A DNA stretch of 64,000 nucleotides from an uncultured Pseudomonadales bacterium (GCA_947488935.1 CANLBN010000001.1:372001-436000); one strand, 5' to 3'. Positions 1 to 10,475 are shown, numbered from the stretch's first letter. A program made the numbers and translations. The notes: generated by a model from the sequence alone, not told the origin.

Positions 1-66
1 TTATAAGGTAACACCTTACATCACTTAAAATAACCACCAATAACAAGGTATATCAGTTCGGAAGAG

Positions 67-675
67 ATGACTCAATCCAACGTACTAAACGAAGATCAGC
101 GCGATTGCTTACAGGAAATTAGCAACGTTGCAATGGGTCAGGCAGGCGATCATCTCGCTCGCCTGTTGGATGCTTTTGTTATTTTATCGATCCCTCACGT
201 CAACATTTTAACACCCGCTGAAATAGCCATGGCGGTACAAACCATCGACGAGAATAACGTTTCGGGTATTTGCCAAGGCTTTATTGGTGGCGGTATTGCC
301 GGTGAGGCCATGCTTTTGTTTAACGATACCAGCTTCGTTGATCTCGCAAAGCTCATGAAATTTGAAGATGAGCTTAACGAAGTTGGCGAGCGCGAGTTAC
401 TGATAGACTCGACCAATATTTTAGTTGGCGCATTGCTTCGCGGTATCGCCGAGCAGCTCGATATAGAATTTAGCTTTGGGCCACCCGCGATTATGGGCCA
501 GCACCAAGAGCTAGGTAAATTATTGATGTCGAACAACGTGCGCTGGAACCATACACTGGTTATTGAGGTTAACTATCAAATAGAAAATTATGATGTACAG
601 TGTGACTTATTGGTTGTCATCACAGAGAGCTCTCTACCAAGGCTCTTTGGCAAGCTAGAATATTTGCTGGATTAA
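67..675 (+). CDS. CheC/CheX-like phosphatase-family protein
   Basis: A 202-residue cytoplasmic protein with the CheC/FliY-type active-site signature D/S-x3-E-x2-N in its first helix (D13, E17, N20, followed by G24) and a weaker second copy near residues 110-122 where the Glu is Asp. CheC-family proteins dephosphorylate CheY-like receivers. The next gene is a diguanylate cyclase starting 2 bases after this stop, so the two are probably co-translated and the protein may act on a receiver feeding a c-di-GMP output. The second motif is degenerate, so one active site may be lost. The chemotaxis link is inferred from the family only; no che genes are nearby. Confidence 0.75.
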   Translation: MTQSNVLNEDQRDCLQEISNVAMGQAGDHLARLLDAFVILSIPHVNILTPAEIAMAVQTIDENNVSGICQGFIGGGIAGEAMLLFNDTSFVDLAKLMKFEDELNEVGERELLIDSTNILVGALLRGIAEQLDIEFSFGPPAIMGQHQELGKLLMSNNVRWNHTLVIEVNYQIENYDVQCDLLVVITESSLPRLFGKLEYLLD

Positions 676-677
676 AT

Positions 678-1652
678 ATGTCTGAGTTATCAAATAACGA
701 AATGATGAATGACTTCCGCTGGATTATGGATGTTGTACAAAATGTCGATGTGGGTCTCGTACTACTCGACAAAGATTACAACATTCAACTGTGGAATAGT
801 TTTATGCAAAACCACAGCGCACTCTATGCCGAAGAAATTATTGGCAAAAACCTGTTTGAGAGCTTTCCCGAGATCGACGAAAAATGGTTTAACCGCAAAG
901 TCGAATCAATCTACCTACTTAAAAACTCTGCCTTTACCACATGGGAACAACGCCCCTACTTATTCAAGTTTGATAATTATCGTCCTATCACGGGCAGAGC
1001 AGAATTCATGTATCAAAACAGCACATTTATTCCCATTCAGGGTTTAACCGGTGAGATATCGAGTATCTGTTTAATTGTCTACGATGTAACAGAGCAGGCG
1101 ATCAATAATTTAGAGCTTGAAGCAGCTAATAATAAGTTAGAAATTATTAGCCAGACTGATGGTTTAACCGGCTTATATAATCGCTCTGCATGGGAAGATC
1201 AATTAGAGAAAGAATTTGATCGGCTACAACGCTACAGAGAAGAATGCTCGCTTATCATATTTGATATCGACCACTTTAAAAAAGTGAACGATAATCACGG
1301 GCACCCTGCCGGTGACGAAGTCATTAAAAAAGCAGCTGAAATTACTCAAAAGTGTATTCGCAAAACAGATATTGCCGGTCGCTACGGCGGCGAGGAATAT
1401 GTTATTTTATTGCCGCACACCTCTATTGACTGCGCCGAAGTATTAGCAGAGCGTATTCGCAAAAAAATAGAAGAGCTAACAGTTCACTATGACGACACTG
1501 CCATAAATTTTACCGTGAGCTTCGGGGTCTCTTGTTATCACGAGTCATTAAAGTCTGCCACAGGATGGATAGACAGCGCCGACAAAGCATTATATGAATC
1601 CAAAAAGAATGGGCGCAATCAAGTGAGCATTTTTCAACATAAAAACAACTAA
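678..1652 (+). CDS. PAS-GGDEF diguanylate cyclase
   Basis: A 324-residue protein with an N-terminal PAS-like sensor (about residues 15-150) and a C-terminal GGDEF domain (about 155-320). The active-site signature reads RYGGEEY, a catalytically competent variant, and is preceded by RKTD at the spacing of the RxxD allosteric inhibitory site. The expected product is c-di-GMP with product feedback. No membrane segment is seen, so it is likely cytoplasmic. It starts 2 bases after the CheC-like gene, suggesting one transcript and a shared signalling role. What the PAS domain senses cannot be read from sequence. Confidence 0.9.
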   Translation: MSELSNNEMMNDFRWIMDVVQNVDVGLVLLDKDYNIQLWNSFMQNHSALYAEEIIGKNLFESFPEIDEKWFNRKVESIYLLKNSAFTTWEQRPYLFKFDNYRPITGRAEFMYQNSTFIPIQGLTGEISSICLIVYDVTEQAINNLELEAANNKLEIISQTDGLTGLYNRSAWEDQLEKEFDRLQRYREECSLIIFDIDHFKKVNDNHGHPAGDEVIKKAAEITQKCIRKTDIAGRYGGEEYVILLPHTSIDCAEVLAERIRKKIEELTVHYDDTAINFTVSFGVSCYHESLKSATGWIDSADKALYESKKNGRNQVSIFQHKNN

Positions 1653-1658
1653 GAAGCA

Positions 1659-2708
1659 CTAAATATTAGGGTCGCACTGACTCAATATAATATTACCTTT
1701 GGTTTTTGAATTAACTTTTACTTGCTGATAAAAACGTGCAAAATCTCTATCGCATCTTTCGAATAGAGCTTCGAAATTTGGCACTAAATCATGGTAGGTT
1801 GCTATCGATACTAGATGTGCATTATTTAATGGCGCACTAAACCAACGACCGTACCATGCTCGACCACCCCATTTATTATCCCTTATGTCTTTGTACTCTT
1901 CCTTCATTTCTTTGAAGATAAGCAACTTTTTCTCACGTTTAATATCATCGGGTAACGTGGTTTTATACAATATCTTTAGCTTTTCTTTTGTATTATTAAC
2001 TAAGCCAATAAAATCCATCTGTACAGACAAGCGTTGCTTGTAATTGTTTAAAAGTTCTTCTTTGTTATTATTTTTCATCCAAAGAATAGCACCTTGCTCA
2101 CCAACAACCGTAGCAAAGGCTTCATTAAAGCGCGTATTATTTTTTATATAAAGCTTTTGATGGGACAGCTCATGAAAAATTAATTCAGCAAGGGATGCCT
2201 CGTCTCTCTTGAGCATAGTAGAGGTTAATGGATCGGCAAAAAAACCCAGTGTTGAGTACGCACCTACTCCAGCCACACGCACATCATAACCTTTTTGTTT
2301 GAGCTTGTTGGCGTAGTTCTCTGCCGATTCTTTTTTATAATAGCCACGATAACTGGCGCAACCTATCACTAAATAGCACCAGGTTTTTGGCCTTAAAGAA
2401 AACTCCTCAGCTGCAACAACATTCCAAACAGGTGATGAGTTTTTTAACTCAACATAGCTTCTGTAACTTTTATTATCTGGCAAGCTCAACGCATCAATCG
2501 AGAAGTCTCGGATATCTTGCGATAGCAATAATTTTTTCTTGAGTTTTTCGTCGGCAGTTTTGACCACTTTGTCAACAGGCTTTCTCGAAAGCATCAGAGA
2601 TGTATGGCCAATAATACCCTGAGTATAATAACCAGGGGCTGTGCAGGCTTGCAAAAAAAATAGCCCTAAAAAAAATAAAGAATATTTAACCATAGGACAG
2701 TTCATCAT
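1659..2708 (-). CDS. predicted lipoprotein aminopeptidase (PF10023 type)
   Basis: A 349-residue protein with a lipoprotein signal: a hydrophobic stretch ending in the lipobox LQAC (Cys22). The zinc-peptidase motif is HELSH within FHELSHQKLY near residue 175, with a downstream NEAFATVVGE segment that supplies the third ligand in this family. The family is called predicted aminopeptidase; the substrate is unknown. It is convergent with the diguanylate cyclase, only 6 bases apart. Two in-frame ATGs (codons 1-2) and Met6 are all possible starts; no strong ribosome site decides between them. Confidence 0.8.
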   Translation of the reverse strand: MMNCPMVKYSLFFLGLFFLQACTAPGYYTQGIIGHTSLMLSRKPVDKVVKTADEKLKKKLLLSQDIRDFSIDALSLPDNKSYRSYVELKNSSPVWNVVAAEEFSLRPKTWCYLVIGCASYRGYYKKESAENYANKLKQKGYDVRVAGVGAYSTLGFFADPLTSTMLKRDEASLAELIFHELSHQKLYIKNNTRFNEAFATVVGEQGAILWMKNNNKEELLNNYKQRLSVQMDFIGLVNNTKEKLKILYKTTLPDDIKREKKLLIFKEMKEEYKDIRDNKWGGRAWYGRWFSAPLNNAHLVSIATYHDLVPNFEALFERCDRDFARFYQQVKVNSKTKGNIILSQCDPNI

Positions 2709-2838
2709 TAATACTCAATTTTAATATCGATATTTTTTCGAGTTTTTAAAAAATGTGGTTGAAAGCTTTGGCGAGGGGGAACAAGCTGACTTGAGACTAA
2801 GTTTGAAGGCGACAATGGACATGTTCAATAGCTTTGCC

Positions 2839-3612
2839 TTACTGCCTTTGGCGCAGCGCCTCGAATAGGCAAACGCCTGTAGCCACGGATACATTTAAAC
2901 TGCTCACTGTGCCCTCCATAGGTATGCGAATAAGGCCATCGCAATGCTCTCGCGTAAGACGCCTTAAGCCTTTACCCTCTGAGCCCATCACAATAGCTAG
3001 AGGGCCTTTGAGGTCAGCTTGAAAATGATGCTGCTCCGCTTCACCTGCAGCACCCAATATCCAAACGCCTTCTTGTGCTAGCCATTGCAATGTACGCGCA
3101 AGGTTCGTCACTCGTATCAATGGGATCACCTCCGCTGCACCACAAGCAACTTTAGAGACAACGGAATTTAGTGGTGCCGAATTATCCTTAGGAACAATGA
3201 CAAACTGCACACCGGCAGCTTCAGCAGAGCGTAAGCAAGCTCCTAAATTATGAGGGTCTGTAATGCCATCTAGCACTAACAAAAATGGAGCAATGCCCTC
3301 TTCTACTAGTTTAGGTAGATGACTTTTTAAATAGTCTTCATCATAACTCTCTGCGCTTGCCGCACTCGCCACTACAACAGCAACAACACCTTGATGATTG
3401 GCATTCACCAACTCATCGAGTGTGTCTCTGGCAACCCATTCAATCGTCAGTGATTGATCAACTAAATGTTGCAAAGCACTCAAGCGTTTATCTTTACGCC
3501 CTTTTAACAAATACAGGTTTTTAACTGTCGAGGGTGATTTTTTTAACAGTGCTTCAACCGCATGAAAACCATACACAAATTGCTTGTCATTCTTTTTTTC
3601 TTTTTGCGCCAT
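2839..3612 (-). CDS. rlmB: 23S rRNA Gm2251 2'-O-methyltransferase
   Basis: A 257-residue SpoU-family methyltransferase. The N-terminal substrate-binding domain (FVYGFHAVEALL) is followed by the SPOUT knot motifs: NLGACLRSAEAAG, IVMGSEGKGLRR and the C-terminal IPMEGTVSSLNVSVATG. RlmB methylates G2251 in the peptidyl-transferase P loop of 23S rRNA. It lies 43 bases downstream of rnr on the same strand, the conserved enterobacterial rnr-rlmB order, so co-transcription is likely. Confidence 0.95.
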   Translation of the reverse strand: MAQKEKKNDKQFVYGFHAVEALLKKSPSTVKNLYLLKGRKDKRLSALQHLVDQSLTIEWVARDTLDELVNANHQGVVAVVVASAASAESYDEDYLKSHLPKLVEEGIAPFLLVLDGITDPHNLGACLRSAEAAGVQFVIVPKDNSAPLNSVVSKVACGAAEVIPLIRVTNLARTLQWLAQEGVWILGAAGEAEQHHFQADLKGPLAIVMGSEGKGLRRLTREHCDGLIRIPMEGTVSSLNVSVATGVCLFEALRQRQ

Positions 3613-3655
3613 TGCCTACTTACTACCACTCATAAAAATTATTTTTTCTTGTTTA

Positions 3656-6091
3656 TTACTCTTTATTTTTCTTTGCTTTTTCTATCTTTCGCCGCTTAGC
3701 TTTTGGCGTTGTTTTTTTCTTCTTTGCTTTTTTCTTGCTCGCATTTTTATCTACTGGCTTTTCTCTGCCAGAATTTTCTTTGCTGGGCTTTTTAGGTTTA
3801 TCTTTATTCGATTTTCTTTTTTTATTGTCGCTAGTTAATTTTTTGCGTCGCGTATCATTGGCTTTTTTTTGCGAAGGATCTTCAATCAATTCAAAATCAA
3901 CCTTGCGCTCGTCTAATTTAACACTGGCTACCTGTACCGTTAATTCGTCGCCAAGAGAAAATACTCTGTGAGTGCGCTCACCAATTAGGCGATGATGCGC
4001 CTCTTCAAAGTGATAGTAATCAGAAGGCAGTGCCGTGATGTGAATAAGGCCTTCAACATAAACATCGAGCAGCTCAACAAACAACCCAAAATTGGTTACG
4101 CCTGTAACAATACCTTGGAAAACATCGCCTACATGGTTTTGCAGGTATTCACACTTTAACCAGCTAACGACATCACGCGTTGCCTCATCAGCCCGGCGCT
4201 CTGCCATCGAAGTATGCTCACCCAGCATCACCATATCTTCCAAGGCATATGGATAAATAGATCTTTTAGCTAGTGCAGGTGCACCATCAATGCGCTTAAC
4301 ATGTTTGGTGGGTTTTTTACTGCGAATGACCGAGCGAATTGCTCGGTGCACGAGCAAGTCTGGGTAGCGACGAATAGGCGACGTAAAATGCGCATAAGCA
4401 TCGTAGGCTAAACCAAAGTGACCTTCGTTATCTGGCTGGTACATCGCCTGAGACAAACTACGCAACATGACCGTTTGAATAATAGTTGAGTCGGGCCTAT
4501 CGGCGATTTGCACTAACAAACGCTGATAATCCGCAGGTGTTGGCATAGCACTGGGCAGGCTTAAACCTAACTCACTTAAAAATGTTTTAAGGTTATTGAG
4601 CTTTTGCTCCTTGGGCCCATTATGTACGCGAAATAGTCCATCAAGCTCGTGTTTTTCTAAAAACTTAGCCGCGCATACGTTCGCACATAACATGCATTCT
4701 TCAATGAGCTTATGCGCATCGTTACGCACCACGGGTACAATTTTCTCTATCTTGCGCTCTTCATCAAAAATGATACGCGTTTCAGTGGTTTCAAAATCGA
4801 TAGCTCCACGCTCTTCTCGCGTTTTTCTCAGCGCTTTATAGAGTGCGTACAGCTCATCTATATCGCCGACAACCTGTTTATACTCTTCGCGCAAAGCATG
4901 GTTACTTTGTTTTGCATGCAGCATCTCACCCACTTTTGTATAAGTGAGTCGGGCATGAGAGTAAATAACCGCTTCATAAAACTGATAACCACTAAGCTTA
5001 CCCCCTGTACTAATAGTCATCTCGCACACCATAGCAAGGCGATCAACTTTAGGGTTAAGTGAGCAAAGGCCATTTGATAGAGCCTCTGGCAGCATAGGTA
5101 GGACAAAGTCAGGAAAATACACCGACGTGCTGCGCACTTGCGCTTCATCATTCAGCGCACTGTTAACCCTCACATAATGGGATACGTCAGCAATGGCGAC
5201 ATATAAGCGCCAACCACCGGATTTTTTAGTCTCGCAATAAACGGCGTCATCGAAATCACGCGCATCTTCCCCGTCGATAGTTACAAAGGGCAAATGACGT
5301 AGGTCGACGCGGTGCTGCTTGTCTTCATCACCCACGGTTGGAGAAAGCTCAGAGGCCTCTGCTTTTACATTACTAGGCCATTGGTGAGGTAAATCGTGGG
5401 CGCGGATAGCAACGTCTATCTCCATACCCGGTGCCATATGATCACCGAGTACCTCAATGATTTTGCCCATTGGCAAATTATCTTTTGAAGGCTGGCGAGT
5501 GATTTCTACAGTGACAAATTGATTATGCGTAGCGCCCATCGTGTTCTCTTGGGTCACGAGCACATCATGTCCTAACCTTGCATTATCGGGGCGTACAAAG
5601 CCATAGCCTTGCTCAAAGTAATAGCGCCCGACTAATTGTTCAGTATTGTGTGCGACAACCTCGACGATGACGCCATCGCGACGACCACGCACACCGGTAG
5701 ATGACAGGCGTGCTAATACTTCATCACCATGAAAGACTTTTCGCATTTGACGAGAAGGCAAGTAGACATCATCGCCATCGCTGGCTAAAACAAAGCCATA
5801 ACCATCGCGATGCGCCTGGATTTTGCCACGGATTAAGTTAAGTTTGTCGACAATCGCGTAGGCTTTTTTGCGATTGCTATGAATTTGCCCGTCACGTTCC
5901 ATAGCATTGAGGCGCCGACGCAAAGCTTCTAGATCGTCTTCGTCATTAATACCTAGGACCTGCACTAATTTTTTATGCGCCATGGGGCCTACACTCTGCG
6001 CCAAAGTCTCGAGGATTAATTCTCGACTGGCAATTGGCTTAGTGTATTTTCTAGATTCGCGGCTCGCGTGTGGATCCTTAGTTAGCTTCAC
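3656..6091 (-). CDS. rnr: ribonuclease R
   Basis: An 811-residue 3'-5' exoribonuclease. Order: N-terminal winged helix, cold-shock domains (VRPDNARLGHDVLV region), RNB catalytic domain with the metal-binding DGEDARDFDDAVYC segment, an S1 domain (GDVFQGIVTGVTNFGLFVEL) and a very basic tail of about 80 residues rich in Lys/Arg. RNase R degrades structured RNA and takes part in rRNA quality control and trans-translation. The Lys-rich tail is typical. It heads the operon with rlmB. Confidence 0.95.
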   Translation of the reverse strand: MKLTKDPHASRESRKYTKPIASRELILETLAQSVGPMAHKKLVQVLGINDEDDLEALRRRLNAMERDGQIHSNRKKAYAIVDKLNLIRGKIQAHRDGYGFVLASDGDDVYLPSRQMRKVFHGDEVLARLSSTGVRGRRDGVIVEVVAHNTEQLVGRYYFEQGYGFVRPDNARLGHDVLVTQENTMGATHNQFVTVEITRQPSKDNLPMGKIIEVLGDHMAPGMEIDVAIRAHDLPHQWPSNVKAEASELSPTVGDEDKQHRVDLRHLPFVTIDGEDARDFDDAVYCETKKSGGWRLYVAIADVSHYVRVNSALNDEAQVRSTSVYFPDFVLPMLPEALSNGLCSLNPKVDRLAMVCEMTISTGGKLSGYQFYEAVIYSHARLTYTKVGEMLHAKQSNHALREEYKQVVGDIDELYALYKALRKTREERGAIDFETTETRIIFDEERKIEKIVPVVRNDAHKLIEECMLCANVCAAKFLEKHELDGLFRVHNGPKEQKLNNLKTFLSELGLSLPSAMPTPADYQRLLVQIADRPDSTIIQTVMLRSLSQAMYQPDNEGHFGLAYDAYAHFTSPIRRYPDLLVHRAIRSVIRSKKPTKHVKRIDGAPALAKRSIYPYALEDMVMLGEHTSMAERRADEATRDVVSWLKCEYLQNHVGDVFQGIVTGVTNFGLFVELLDVYVEGLIHITALPSDYYHFEEAHHRLIGERTHRVFSLGDELTVQVASVKLDERKVDFELIEDPSQKKANDTRRKKLTSDNKKRKSNKDKPKKPSKENSGREKPVDKNASKKKAKKKKTTPKAKRRKIEKAKKNKE

Positions 6092-6224
6092 TTATTATTG
6101 TCTTCTATAGTCGTGGTTGCAGCACAATCTGGTGCAAAGAAACACAGTCACTATACAGCAATGGCAATAGTGAATACATGAGCAAAATAACAGAAAACAC
6201 GCTTAATCAAATAGCCATACTACA

Positions 6225-6238
6225 GGTGGTATACCACC
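6225..6238. promoter_or_regulatory. 14-bp perfect palindrome upstream of rnr
   Basis: GGTGGTATACCACC is a perfect palindrome 134 bp upstream of the rnr start in a 244-bp gene-free stretch. It could be an operator or part of a terminator for the minus-strand gene to its right. Function is not shown; the rest of the gap (6092-6335) holds nothing else I recognise. Confidence 0.3.
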
Positions 6239-6335
6239 CTATAACAGCCCCTGATTAACCTTGAGTAACTAAACACATCGTAAACTCACTTAGAGGTTTT
6301 GAGTTTAATCAGATGCCCCTATACGTAGAGACATG

Positions 6336-6875
6336 CTAAGCACTATGTTGCTCTACTTTAGTAAAGGGGGTAATCAACGTTGTGTCTTCACCGGCTTTGC
6401 GGATACCGACGAACTCTCGGGTAATAATAGATTCGACTAACGGCTTTTGCATGCCATCAACATCTATTAACATCAAATACTCGCCCTCTTCGATATACTT
6501 ATGGAACTGCTTAATCTTATAGTTCTCGGTTGATACCCCAACCAAACCACCAAGCCATGCACCAAAAAATGCAAACAACATAACAGCCGCCAGCAACCAC
6601 AACCAATGAATATCCGCTCCGAAACCTGTAAATAGAGTCAGTATTACTACAAACAAAACACCTACCACCAAACCAACTAATACACCACGCTCGCCCGAGC
6701 GAACAATATCTAGCTCTTGTAGTGGTGTGGTGCTATGCAAGTGGTGTTTAACAATATTAGCTTTATCTTTACCAAGCACATGAAAGTTCCAATCGGTAAT
6801 ACCTTCATCGTGTAGGCGCTCTGACAACTTCTCTGCTGCATCTATACTCTCGGTTAGGTAGTATAATCTTTTCAT
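6336..6875 (-). CDS. membrane protein of general-stress/DUF1269-like type
   Basis: A 179-residue protein. The chosen ATG at 6875 has a strong ribosome site (AAGGAG, 5-6 bases upstream) and gives MKRLYYL; an upstream TTG is less likely. The N-terminal half is soluble (SIDAAEKLSERLHDEGI), followed by a Gly-rich loop and two membrane segments (about residues 65-87 and 94-115), then a soluble C-terminal part. The layout resembles DUF1269 and related stress membrane proteins, but I cannot name a function. It is divergent from the histidine kinase gene. Confidence 0.6.
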   Translation of the reverse strand: MKRLYYLTESIDAAEKLSERLHDEGITDWNFHVLGKDKANIVKHHLHSTTPLQELDIVRSGERGVLVGLVVGVLFVVILTLFTGFGADIHWLWLLAAVMLFAFFGAWLGGLVGVSTENYKIKQFHKYIEEGEYLMLIDVDGMQKPLVESIITREFVGIRKAGEDTTLITPFTKVEQHSA

Positions 6876-6936
6876 TATCTTCTCCTTCAATAGGTTGTAT
6901 TAACTGATACACCATAACTGCGTTAAAAGTTTAGTT

Positions 6937-6949
6937 TTGGTCAGACCAA
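6937..6949. promoter_or_regulatory. TTGGTC-A-GACCAA operator-like inverted repeat
   Basis: A perfect 6-bp inverted repeat with one central base between the divergent stress-protein and histidine-kinase genes. GntR-family regulators often bind TTGGT-n3-ACCAA sites, so this is a plausible operator. The regulator is unknown. Confidence 0.4.
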
Positions 6950-7040
6950 TAGGAAATAAACAATTTTTTTGAAGCAATGAATAGCAATAAACCACGGGGC
7001 GCTTATACTAGAGGGCTTAGGCAAACTAATAAGATAAAAA

Positions 7041-10000
7041 ATGCTACCTAAACAACAGATTTTTAGAGTCAGGCGAAACTATAATCAATGGGTTGCCAAC
7101 CAAACCCTAGAAGATTACGCACTACGCTTTACTGCAAAAAAATATCGCTCTTGGAGCGCCTATAAAGTTGCCATGACAGCCTTAGGGGCTGCTGCATTTT
7201 TAGCGCTAGAGGCCATTGGTGGCGCCATTACCTTAAGCTATGGCTTTACCAATGCCGTGGCTGCTATTGTTATAGTTAGCTTGATTATTTTTATTACCGG
7301 ACTACCTATTAGCTATTATGCAGCACGCTTTGGTGTCGATATCGATTTGCTTACACGCGGCGCTGGCTTTGGCTATCTAGGATCAACCCTAACCTCACTT
7401 ATTTATGCCGCATTTACCTTTATATTTTTTGCGATAGAAGCGGCTATTTTAGCATCGGCCCTTGAGGTTTTATTTTCTATCCCGCTGTATGTTGGCTACA
7501 TCCTTAGCTCATTAGTCGTTATCCCTATTGTGACTCACGGCATCACTTTTATTAGCCGCTTTCAAATATTTACCCAACCCATTTGGCTTAGCTTACAAAT
7601 TGTGGCCATCGCTGCAATTATTTATCACGAGGCAAACGCCATTCAAGATTGGATGCAATTCCAAGGAGCTTACGCCAGTCAAACCGCCGATAATATCGTC
7701 GTTAATAATGGCTTCGATTTACTATTGTTTGGCGCCGCATCGTCGATTTTATTTGCACTCATGGCACAAATTGGTGAACAAGCAGACTACCTGCGCTTTA
7801 TGCCAACACAACAACAAACGTCCAAATCACGCTGGTGGTTTTCGGTGCTATTTGCAGGCCCTGGCTGGATATTTATTGGTATTATAAAATTACTGCTTGG
7901 TTCTTTTATTGCCTACCTTGCTTTTTCTAGCGGCTTATCCCTTGTGCAGTCTTCTGACCCTGTCTATATGTACCAGATAGCCTTTGGTTACCTTACGCAC
8001 TCACCGTCTCTGCCTCTAGTATTAGCGGGCATTATGGTGATTGTTTGCCAATTAAAAATTAACGTGACTAACGCCTATGCAGGCTCACTCGCTTGGTCGA
8101 ACTTTTTTTCTAGGCTTACCCATAACCATCCTGGCCGTGTTGTTTGGCTAGTATTTAATGTGATGATTGCACTGTTACTCATGGAGTTAGGTATATACCG
8201 TGCACTCGAAAATATTTTGGGTGTATTCGCCATTATTGCGGTTAGCTGGCTCGGAACTGTATCGGCTGATTTAAGTATTAACAAAACCTTTGGCTTGTCA
8301 CCTGCAGGTATCGAGTTTAAACGTGCACACCTATACGATATTAACCCTGTTGGTTTAGGCTCACTACTTATCGCATCGATTATAGGTATTACCGCCTATC
8401 TCGGGCTCTATGGAGATACAGCAAAGGCTCTTGCGCACTTTATCACCCTGTTAGTAACATTTACTGCAACCCCTCTCATTGCCATCCTCACTAAAAGTCG
8501 CTACTACATTGCGCGCGAACCTTCGCAACTTGGCACTCAAGGCATAGATGCTATCAACGAGCATCAGTGCTGCATTTGCGAACATCACTATGAGTCAGAA
8601 GATATGAGCAGTTGCCCTGCTTACCAAGGCAACATTTGCTCCCTGTGTTGCTCTCTCGATACACGCTGCCTTGATCAATGCAAAAGTAACGCTCGCTTTT
8701 ATGATCAGGCCTCTAGCTTTTTTAAATTATTTTTACCCACCAGTATTTTAAACAAAATTCACTCTCGTTTTGTCTATTTTATAGGAACCGTTTTTTTAAT
8801 TAGCCTATTAAATGCCGCAATACTCTCTTTGATTTATTATCAGATTCCCTCTAATAACCCCGAGACATTGGCCATTGTCGCAGATGCATTATGGATTTTA
8901 TTTTTTATATTTTTAATTATCTCCGGGGTTATTGCCTGGTTATTTTTATTAGCTAAGGAGAGTCATGTCGTTGCCCAAGAGGAATCTCAGCGGCAAACTA
9001 GCCGCCTTATTGATGAAATTGATGCCCATGTAAAAACCGATGAAGCACTGCAAAAAGCACTTAAACAAGCAGATTCTGCCAACCAAGCAAAAAGCCGTTA
9101 TTTGTCGGGCATTAGTCACGAGCTACGCTCACCCCTACAGACCATACTCGGTTACGCACAACTTTTAGGGCAAAATGACACTATTCCGAGTAAGCCACGA
9201 GCATCTATCAATATTATTCAACGCAGTGGCGAATATTTATCGGACCTTATCGAAGGTTTGTTGGATGTGTCAAAAATTGAAGCCGGCAAATTAGAGATTC
9301 GTCGTGATGAAATGAATTTTCACGAGTTAATGAGTCAACTAGAGATGATGTTTAGGCCGCGAGCCGAGCAAAAGAGCCTTGATTTTATATTTAATTTACC
9401 CGAAAAATTCCCTAACTATGTCATAGCCGATGAAAAGCGTGTACGCCAAATACTCATCAACGTTTTATCGAATGCCATAAAATTTACCGAGCAAGGCTCC
9501 GTTGAGTTCTCTCTTAGCTATAAAAATCAGGTGGCAGAATTTAGCATTACTGACACGGGTATTGGTATTAGCAAAGACGATCTCGATCGTATTTTTCACC
9601 CTTTTGAGCGCGCAAAAAACAGCGCTATGCATACACCGGGGACAGGGCTTGGTTTGACTATCGTGCACTTACTCTCCGATATTATGGGCGGCAATGTCGA
9701 GGTCAATAGCACCCCTAATGAGGGTAGCCAGTTTACTATCTCACTTATGCTTGCACCCACGAATTCGCCAGCATTAGTGTCGTCACCAAAGTCTTCTATC
9801 CTTGGCTATAAAGATTCAACAAAGACTGTGATGATTGTTGATGACCAAAGCGCGCATCGCTCACTCATTAACGACTTGCTGACACCTTTAGGCTTTAAAG
9901 TTATAGAGGCAAATAGCGCACGACAGTGCCTACAGCTTATTGAACAAGTGCATCCTGATATATTTTTGTTAGATGTCTCTATGCCAGAGATTGGCGGTTT

Positions 10001-10475
10001 AAGCCTTGCAAAAACACTGAGAACTCGCGGTATTACTATACCCATTATTATGATCTCGGCAGATGCACAGGAGCACAATACTATTGGCGACCCTAATTCA
10101 CCACATAACGCTTATATGGTTAAACCGATAAAAATAACCACGTTACTTGATAAAATCGCTGCTCTGTTAAAAATCAGGTGGGAGTATAAAGAAGCAACAT
10201 CAACAAACACACCAACCACACAAGAACTTTACGATAACAAAAGTAGTACTAACCCAAATAAAAAGTGGCACATTCCTAAACACGCATACATCGATCAGCT
10301 AATTACTTACTCTGAGATTGGTTATGCCAAAGGGTTTTTTGATGTACTAACAAAGGTAAGCGATGAGAATATATTATCGTCGAATTTGGTACAGCATTTG
10401 TATCGCTTGGCCAAACAAGTAAGATTCGATAAAATCATCGAATTGTTTTCAGAGTATCCGCAGGCTAATGACTAA
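7041..10475 (+). CDS. permease-histidine kinase-receiver fusion sensor
   Basis: A 1144-residue hybrid sensor. Residues 1 to about 490 form a multi-pass transporter-like domain resembling NCS1 cytosine/purine permeases. A Cys-rich segment follows (about 510-548, with CCICE, CSLCC and further Cys), a likely metal or Fe-S site. Two more membrane helices precede a HisKA/HATPase kinase with H693 in ISHELRSPLQT and boxes NAIKFT, DTGIGIS and GTGLGLTI. A receiver domain near the C terminus has phospho-acceptor D978 (LLDVSMP). The permease part probably senses or co-transports a nitrogenous ligand; that is inference. The next gene, a LuxR regulator, overlaps it by 8 bases. Confidence 0.85.
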   Translation: MLPKQQIFRVRRNYNQWVANQTLEDYALRFTAKKYRSWSAYKVAMTALGAAAFLALEAIGGAITLSYGFTNAVAAIVIVSLIIFITGLPISYYAARFGVDIDLLTRGAGFGYLGSTLTSLIYAAFTFIFFAIEAAILASALEVLFSIPLYVGYILSSLVVIPIVTHGITFISRFQIFTQPIWLSLQIVAIAAIIYHEANAIQDWMQFQGAYASQTADNIVVNNGFDLLLFGAASSILFALMAQIGEQADYLRFMPTQQQTSKSRWWFSVLFAGPGWIFIGIIKLLLGSFIAYLAFSSGLSLVQSSDPVYMYQIAFGYLTHSPSLPLVLAGIMVIVCQLKINVTNAYAGSLAWSNFFSRLTHNHPGRVVWLVFNVMIALLLMELGIYRALENILGVFAIIAVSWLGTVSADLSINKTFGLSPAGIEFKRAHLYDINPVGLGSLLIASIIGITAYLGLYGDTAKALAHFITLLVTFTATPLIAILTKSRYYIAREPSQLGTQGIDAINEHQCCICEHHYESEDMSSCPAYQGNICSLCCSLDTRCLDQCKSNARFYDQASSFFKLFLPTSILNKIHSRFVYFIGTVFLISLLNAAILSLIYYQIPSNNPETLAIVADALWILFFIFLIISGVIAWLFLLAKESHVVAQEESQRQTSRLIDEIDAHVKTDEALQKALKQADSANQAKSRYLSGISHELRSPLQTILGYAQLLGQNDTIPSKPRASINIIQRSGEYLSDLIEGLLDVSKIEAGKLEIRRDEMNFHELMSQLEMMFRPRAEQKSLDFIFNLPEKFPNYVIADEKRVRQILINVLSNAIKFTEQGSVEFSLSYKNQVAEFSITDTGIGISKDDLDRIFHPFERAKNSAMHTPGTGLGLTIVHLLSDIMGGNVEVNSTPNEGSQFTISLMLAPTNSPALVSSPKSSILGYKDSTKTVMIVDDQSAHRSLINDLLTPLGFKVIEANSARQCLQLIEQVHPDIFLLDVSMPEIGGLSLAKTLRTRGITIPIIMISADAQEHNTIGDPNSPHNAYMVKPIKITTLLDKIAALLKIRWEYKEATSTNTPTTQELYDNKSSTNPNKKWHIPKHAYIDQLITYSEIGYAKGFFDVLTKVSDENILSSNLVQHLYRLAKQVRFDKIIELFSEYPQAND

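Noticed and set aside
3584-3838. Frame of 84 codons opposite rlmB and rnr
   Set aside because: Reverse reading of the Lys-rich RNase R tail gives a Phe/Leu-rich chance frame.
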